NCBI GenBank assembly: GCA_964569055.1
Contig: CAZMSZ010000269.1
Location: 1-10,555, forward strand
Source of the DNA: JAWLGW01 sp964569055
GTDB taxonomy: Bacteria; Planctomycetota; J058
Direction of reading: 5' to 3'
DNA length: 10,555 nt
Positions 5,535-10,555 of the stretch are shown in pieces. The notes under the pieces were generated by a model, which saw nothing but the letters and a program-made list of their open reading frames with translations, ran no database searches and was not told the origin of the DNA. Both the position numbers and the translations under genes were made by a program. Each line of letters begins with the position of its first letter. Within the stretch, counting starts at the first letter, position 1.

Positions 5535-8282
5535 ATGACCGCCGAGCCACCCCGCCCCGACCCGCCCGAGCCTGCCCGCGCCCCCGCCACCGGGAGCTGG
5601 GCCTTCGGCTCGGGGGTCCCCCTCGCGAGCGAAGGGGGCCCGACGCCGCGCCTCGCGGCGGTCGGCGACGAGGTCGGCGGGTTCGAGCTGCTCGAGGAGC
5701 TGGGGCGCGGCGGCATGGGCGTGGTGTTCCGCGCGCGCGAGCGGGCGACCGGGCGCGAGGTGGCGCTCAAGCTGCTGCAGCGCACGTTGACCCCCGAGCA
5801 GCGCGCCCGCTTCGCCCGCGAAGGCGAGCTGACCGCGCGCGCCGACCACCCGGGCGTCGTGCGGGTCCACTCGGCCGGTGAGCATTACGGCACGCCCTTC
5901 CTCGTGTACGACCTCGTGGCGGGCGGCAAGACCCTGGCGAGCGCGCTCGCGGCCACCCCGCCGCTCCCGCGCGCCGAGCTGCTCGGGCTGCTGATCGCCG
6001 TGGCCGAGGCGGCCGGGCACCTGCACCGCCTCGGGATCACCCACCGCGACCTCAAGCCGGAGAACGTGCTCGTCGACGAGCGGGGCGCTCCGCGCGTGAC
6101 CGACCTCGGCCTGGCCTGGGCCCCCGACCAGCCGGCGCTGACCCGCAGCGGAGCCGCGCTGGGGACGCCCTGGACCATGGCGCCCGAGCAGCTCGCGGGG
6201 CGGCGCGAGGCGACGGGCCCGCCCAGCGACGTGTGGGCGCTGGGCGCGACGCTCTATCTCGGGCTGACCGGACGTCGCCCGTTCGAGGCCGCGAGCCTGA
6301 CCGAGCTGGCGGCGCGGACCGCCCGCGAGCGCCCGGACCCGCCGCGCGCGTTCGACCCGACGATCTCACCCGCGCTGGAGGCCGCGGTGCTGCGCGCGCT
6401 CGCGCCCGACCCGCGCGAGCGCTTCGCGGACGGGGCGGCCCTCGCCGACGCGCTCCGGAGCGCACTGGCGGGAGGCCGCGGGCACGCGGCCCTGCGGCGC
6501 GCGCCGCGCGGCCTCCTCGCCGCGGCGGCCGCCGGGGTCGCGCTGCTGATCGTCGGCGGCCTGCTGCGCGGCCCGGCTCGCGTGGCGAGGCCCCGCGACC
6601 CGGGCGCGGTCGCGCGCGCGCGCGCGCTGCTGACCGCCCCGCCGGAAGGAGCCGCCACGGACTGGGCCGCGCGGCTCGACGCCGCGCGTGAAGCCCTGGC
6701 GCTCGCGCCCGAGCTCGCGGCCGAGGCGCACGCGCTGCGCGGGCGCAGCCTGATCGCGCTCGGTCGCCCCGCCGAGGCGGCCGCCGCCTTCGCCCGCGCG
6801 GCCCGCGCCAGCGACGACGCGCAGCGGCGCTCCGCCCTCCTGCTCGAAGCGGCGCAGGCGCACCTCGACGCCGGCGAGCTGGCCGCGGCCGCGCGCCGCC
6901 TGGGCGCGCTGGGCCCCTCGGCCGCGCGCCAGCCCGAGGCGGTCTACGTGGGCGGTCGGCTCGAGCTGGCCCGCGGCCGCCTCGAGCAGGCCCGCGGCGC
7001 GGCCGAGGCGCTGGCCCGCGCCGGGCCCAGCGCGCGAGCGGTCGCCCTCCAGGCCGCGCTCGTCGCGGCCGAGGGCGGCCCGCCCCTCCCCGAGCTCGCC
7101 CTGGCCGTCGAGCGCTGGCCGGACGCGCCCGAGCCGCTCCTCGCGCTGCTCGAGCAGCGCTTCGCCCGCGAGGGCGACCTCGCGGCCGCCGCCGTGTTGC
7201 TCGCGGACGGCGCCGCGCACCACGAGCGGCTCGCGCCCTGGCGCGCGCTCCTCCCGGCGCTCGCGGCCGAGCGCGCGGACCTCGGCCCGCTGCCGCTCCC
7301 GCCGACGCTGCGGGCCCAGGCCGGCGCCTGGCTCCTCGCCGAGGCGGAGCGCGAGCTGGCGCTGCGGGCGTGGGGTCGCGACCCGCTGACGCACGTCGCC
7401 GAGGGCGCGCCCGCGGTCGCGGTCAGGACTTCGCGCGCCCGCTCGCGCCTCGCAGCGGCGCGCTCGCTGGGCGCGTCGGACGCCGAGCGCCTCGCCGCGG
7501 CGCGGGCGCTCCTCGACGCGCCCGCGCCCGCGCCCTCGTCGCCGGCCGATCCGGCCCGCCGGGCCGAGGCCGCCGACCTGGTGGAGCGCGCCCGGCGCCG
7601 GCTGCGCCGAGTGGAGCTGGCGGCGAACGAGGCGCTCCTCGAGCAGGCGCTCCGGCTCGACCCCCGCTGCGCCGAGGCCCTGGTGTACCTGGGGGTCGCG
7701 CGCGTCTACGGCGGGCGCGCCAGTCGCGGGCTGCGCGACGTGGTGCGCGGGCTGCGTCGGCACCCGCGGCTGCTCGACGAGCTCGCGAGCGGGCTGGGCG
7801 TCTCCAACGCGTTCCTCGGCCCCCAGACCACCTCGCTCCGGACGGATCCCCGGGCCGGCGCGGAGGAGCGCCTGGCGGCCGTGCTCCTGCCCTCGATCGC
7901 GCTCGAGCATGGCGGGCGCGGGGCGGCCCCTGCCGCGGAGCTGGCCCAGGCGCTCGAGGCGGTGCTCGCGGCCGACCCAGCCCACCTGCCGGCCCGCGCG
8001 CTGCTCGGGCTGGCGCTCGTCCGGGCCGGCCGCCCCGGCCTCGCCGAGCGCCACCTGGCGATCGTCGCGGAGGCAGCGCCCGACGTGGGCCTCGTCCCCT
8101 TCTACCAGGCGCTGGCGCGAGCCCGCCGCGGGGCGCCGATCGCGGCGGTGTGCGACGCGCTCCGCCGCGCGCGCGCCCTGGGGCTGCCGCTGCAGGTCAA
8201 GGGCGCCCGCAGCCGCCTGGACGCCCCCGAGCTCGCGCCCTACGCGCGCGAGCTGGCCGCGCGCCTCGGAGAGCGCCGCTGA
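5535..8282 (+). CDS. Transmembrane Ser/Thr protein kinase with TPR-like C-terminal half
   Basis: A Hanks-type Ser/Thr kinase of 915 residues. A Pro-rich N-terminus (1-45) precedes the kinase domain (about 49-310). Visible motifs are the Gly loop LGRGGMGVV (56-64), ATP-anchoring Lys in VALKLL (K79), helix-C Glu in FAREGE (probably E96), catalytic loop HRDLKPEN (170-177, base D172), the metal-binding motif as DLG (190-192) instead of DFG, APE (216-218) and DVWALGATLYLGLTGRRPF (232-250). All catalytic residues are present, so it should be active. One hydrophobic segment (about 326-345) follows and would anchor it in the inner membrane. The remaining ~565 residues are Ala/Leu/Arg-rich helices with TPR-like units, clearest near 695-745 and 800-850, predicted extracytoplasmic if the segment spans the membrane. 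No ribosome-binding site is visible before ATG 5535. The substrate is unknown. The gene converges on the regulator with a 4-bp gap. Confidence 0.94.
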   Translation: MTAEPPRPDPPEPARAPATGSWAFGSGVPLASEGGPTPRLAAVGDEVGGFELLEELGRGGMGVVFRARERATGREVALKLLQRTLTPEQRARFAREGELTARADHPGVVRVHSAGEHYGTPFLVYDLVAGGKTLASALAATPPLPRAELLGLLIAVAEAAGHLHRLGITHRDLKPENVLVDERGAPRVTDLGLAWAPDQPALTRSGAALGTPWTMAPEQLAGRREATGPPSDVWALGATLYLGLTGRRPFEAASLTELAARTARERPDPPRAFDPTISPALEAAVLRALAPDPRERFADGAALADALRSALAGGRGHAALRRAPRGLLAAAAAGVALLIVGGLLRGPARVARPRDPGAVARARALLTAPPEGAATDWAARLDAAREALALAPELAAEAHALRGRSLIALGRPAEAAAAFARAARASDDAQRRSALLLEAAQAHLDAGELAAAARRLGALGPSAARQPEAVYVGGRLELARGRLEQARGAAEALARAGPSARAVALQAALVAAEGGPPLPELALAVERWPDAPEPLLALLEQRFAREGDLAAAAVLLADGAAHHERLAPWRALLPALAAERADLGPLPLPPTLRAQAGAWLLAEAERELALRAWGRDPLTHVAEGAPAVAVRTSRARSRLAAARSLGASDAERLAAARALLDAPAPAPSSPADPARRAEAADLVERARRRLRRVELAANEALLEQALRLDPRCAEALVYLGVARVYGGRASRGLRDVVRGLRRHPRLLDELASGLGVSNAFLGPQTTSLRTDPRAGAEERLAAVLLPSIALEHGGRGAAPAAELAQALEAVLAADPAHLPARALLGLALVRAGRPGLAERHLAIVAEAAPDVGLVPFYQALARARRGAPIAAVCDALRRARALGLPLQVKGARSRLDAPELAPYARELAARLGERR

Positions 8283-8286
8283 GCCG

Positions 8287-9717
<1,431 letters not shown>

Positions 9718-9848
9718 GGCCGGATCGTGCCACGACGAGACGGCGCGGTCCAAGCGCCAGCGGGCGCGCGTCCGGGCGAGGCACGCCTGGGGCGCGCGCG
9801 GGGACGCGCCTGCCCGCCCGGCCGCGCGCCTCCTCGCGCCGGGAGGGC

Positions 9849-9862
9849 GGCGCGGCGCTTGC
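9849..9862 (+). promoter_or_regulatory. Sigma-54-type -24/-12 promoter for first small membrane protein gene
   Basis: The element GGCGCG (9849-9854), then four bases, then TTGC (9859-9862) matches the sigma-54 consensus TGGCACG-N4-TTGC, with GG and GC at the required spacing. The T of TGG and the A of CAC are not matched. The predicted start of transcription is near 9874, leaving a short leader of about 24 bases with a full ribosome-binding site. The same arrangement occurs before the downstream paralog. Confidence 0.5.
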
Positions 9863-9884
9863 GAACACCTCCCGAGCACCGTGC

Positions 9885-9891
9885 AAGGAGG
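9885..9891 (+). promoter_or_regulatory. Near-perfect ribosome-binding site
   Basis: The sequence aaggagg lies 6 bases before the ATG at 9898. It fixes the start of the 91-residue gene and predicts high translation. Confidence 0.85.
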
Positions 9892-9897
9892 TACGAC

Positions 9898-10173
9898 ATG
9901 GTCAACGTGACGGAGAACATCGGCACCACGCGCGAGGCGGCCCAGCGGACGGAGGGCCGGGTCGCGCGCCAGATCGAGTCGGTCACGAGCAAGCTGCCCT
10001 CGGACATCTTCCTGTGGGCGGCCATGGGCTCGATCGGGACGTCGCTGGTGCTGCGGGCCACCGGGCGGACGGAGGACGCCAACTTCGTGGGCATGTGGGC
10101 CCCGACGTTCCTGCTGCTCGGCCTCTACAACAAGATCGTCAAGGTGGCGGGCTCCGACCGCTTCGACTACTGA
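9898..10173 (+). CDS. Small two-segment membrane protein, copy 1
   Basis: A 91-residue protein of unknown function. A charged, probably amphipathic N-terminal helix (1-32) is followed by two hydrophobic segments, FLWAAMGSIGTSLVLRA (38-54) and FVGMWAPTFLLLGLYNKIVK (63-82), and a short tail ending SDRFDY. The loop between them, GRTEDANFVG (56-65), is shared exactly or nearly so with the next gene. Conserved short inner-membrane proteins with this ANFVG-W-AP-LLLGLYNK pattern occur in other bacteria as far as I recall, without an assigned role. The start is fixed by aaggagg six bases upstream. A sigma-54-type promoter precedes it and a hairpin follows, so it may be a single-gene transcript. Such regulation suggests a conditional, possibly envelope-stress, role, which is inference only. 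Confidence 0.88.
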   Translation: MVNVTENIGTTREAAQRTEGRVARQIESVTSKLPSDIFLWAAMGSIGTSLVLRATGRTEDANFVGMWAPTFLLLGLYNKIVKVAGSDRFDY

Positions 10174-10187
10174 CGCGCGCGGCGCGC

Positions 10188-10221
10188 GGTGGGGGACGCC
10201 CGCGTCGCGGGCGCCCCCGCC
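10188..10221 (+). terminator. GC-rich hairpin after copy 1
   Basis: Bases 10191-10203 pair with 10207-10218 as a 12-bp stem with a single bulged A (10196) and loop gtc. Two further G-C pairs flank a G-T wobble. It starts 15 bases after the stop of the first small gene and lies before the promoter of the second, so it probably separates the two transcripts. No T-run follows. Confidence 0.5.
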
Positions 10222-10271
10222 GTCCGCCAGCCGCGCCCGGCGCTCGCCCTTCCCCTCCGGTTCGCCGCGCC

Positions 10272-10285
10272 GGCCCGGTCCTTGC
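10272..10285 (+). promoter_or_regulatory. Sigma-54-type -24/-12 promoter for second small membrane protein gene
   Basis: The element GGCCCG (10272-10277), four bases, then TTGC (10282-10285) followed by A matches TGGCACG-N4-TTGCA except for the leading T and one A. GG and GC are at exact -24/-12 spacing. The predicted start of transcription is near 10297, 32 bases before the ATG at 10329. It is the better of the two matches in this window. Confidence 0.55.
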
Positions 10286-10318
10286 AACCTCCTCCGCTGC
10301 CGAGCGTGCGCTCGGCGC

Positions 10319-10324
10319 AGGAGG
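10319..10324 (+). promoter_or_regulatory. Perfect AGGAGG ribosome-binding site
   Basis: AGGAGG lies four bases before the ATG at 10329 and selects that start over the in-frame ATG four codons later (10341). Confidence 0.8.
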
Positions 10325-10328
10325 TCTC

Positions 10329-10555
10329 ATGGTTCGCCGCATGGAGGGGCGCGTGCGCGTGCCCGAGGAGATCGAGCGCCGCTTCCCCGACGTCGCGGGA
10401 CGGCTGAACCGCGTGCGCGAGCAGCTCCCCGGCTCGGCTCACGAGGCCGTGGGCGGGCTGCCGACCGACGCCTTCTTGTGGGCGACCCTCGGCTCGATCG
10501 GCGGCTCGCTCCTGCTCCGCCTGAGCGGCCGGATCGAGGACGCCAACTTCGTGGG
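10329..10555 (+). CDS. Small membrane protein, copy 2 (3' end outside window)
   Basis: The first 75 complete codons are present and the frame is open to the window edge. The N-terminal ~43 residues (MVRRMEGRVRVPEEIERRF and on) are charged and differ from copy 1. From LPTDAFLWATLGSIGGSLLL (44-63) to EDANFVG (70-76) it aligns without gaps to copy 1, with 24 of 33 positions identical, so the two genes are tandem paralogs. The second hydrophobic segment should follow beyond the window. The longer, unrelated N-terminus suggests the copies bind different partners or sense different signals, while the membrane core is conserved. It has its own sigma-54-type promoter and a perfect AGGAGG, so it is probably transcribed independently but co-regulated with copy 1. 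Confidence 0.87.
   Translation, partial: MVRRMEGRVRVPEEIERRFPDVAGRLNRVREQLPGSAHEAVGGLPTDAFLWATLGSIGGSLLLRLSGRIEDANFV

Larger units (their letters stand above)
9718..9897. promoter_or_regulatory. Divergent intergenic region with imperfect inverted repeats
   Basis: This 180-bp region separates the regulator from the first small membrane protein gene. Possible binding sites are ggcgcg/cgcgcc (9791-9796 and 9805-9810) and cctcc/ggagg (9829-9833 and 9842-9846), the latter just upstream of the sigma-54-type element. Short GC-rich inverted repeats are common by chance in DNA of this composition, so these are only candidates for a regulator binding site. Confidence 0.3.

Noticed and set aside
5331..6044. 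- strand extension of the hydrolase frame beyond 5330
   Set aside because: It runs antisense to the kinase catalytic domain and lacks gene-like composition; AGGAG before 5330 marks the true start.
6366..8054. - strand open frame opposite the kinase C-terminal half
   Set aside because: Arg/Gly/Ala-rich mirror of TPR-like coding sequence, with no recognisable domain.
9718..10287. N-terminal extension of the regulator up to 10287
   Set aside because: It would run antisense through the first small membrane gene and its promoter; the GAF region begins just after 9717 and the extension has no domain-like sequence.

Overview
The window is very GC-rich with dense coding. Starts are often GTG, genes overlap by a few bases, Gly/Ala/Arg/Pro are abundant, and there is a transmembrane Ser/Thr kinase with a long TPR-like tail beside a Fis/AAA+ regulator. 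This fits a large-genome, high-GC bacterium such as a Myxococcota or Planctomycetota member. The assignment is inference from style; no marker here settles the phylum.

Left part (1-3985, + strand): a tightly packed, probably co-transcribed block. It starts with the 3' part of asparaginyl-tRNA synthetase (asnS). Next is a 210-residue protein with two copies of a ~50-residue helical module, a Gly-rich linker and a C-terminus identical to the tail tip of single-stranded DNA-binding protein (DDDIPF). Then come an unrecognised 274-residue protein, the divalent-cation tolerance protein CutA and an exported aminopeptidase P. Most junctions are 4-base or shorter overlaps. The block ends in a 14-bp perfect hairpin shared with the convergent gene.

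Middle (4053-8282): an exported alpha/beta hydrolase (- strand) and a Ser/Thr kinase with one membrane segment and a TPR-like C-terminal half (+ strand) diverge from a 204-bp intergenic region. That region contains a 12-bp palindrome beside the kinase start.

Right part (8287-10555): a - strand regulator with GAF, AAA+ and Fis-type HTH domains ends 4 bp from the kinase. Its AAA+ domain looks like a sigma-54 activator but lacks the GAFTGA loop and has Arg in place of the Walker B Asp. Divergent from it are two tandem paralogous genes for small membrane proteins, the second cut by the window edge. Each has a strong ribosome-binding site and a sigma-54-type -24/-12 element (GGC-N7-TTGC) at a similar distance from the start.

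The two most unusual things are the SSB-tail protein behind asnS, and the pairing of a degenerate sigma-54-activator-like regulator with two sigma-54-type promoters driving a duplicated small membrane protein. No RNA gene, CRISPR array, insertion sequence or attachment site was seen.
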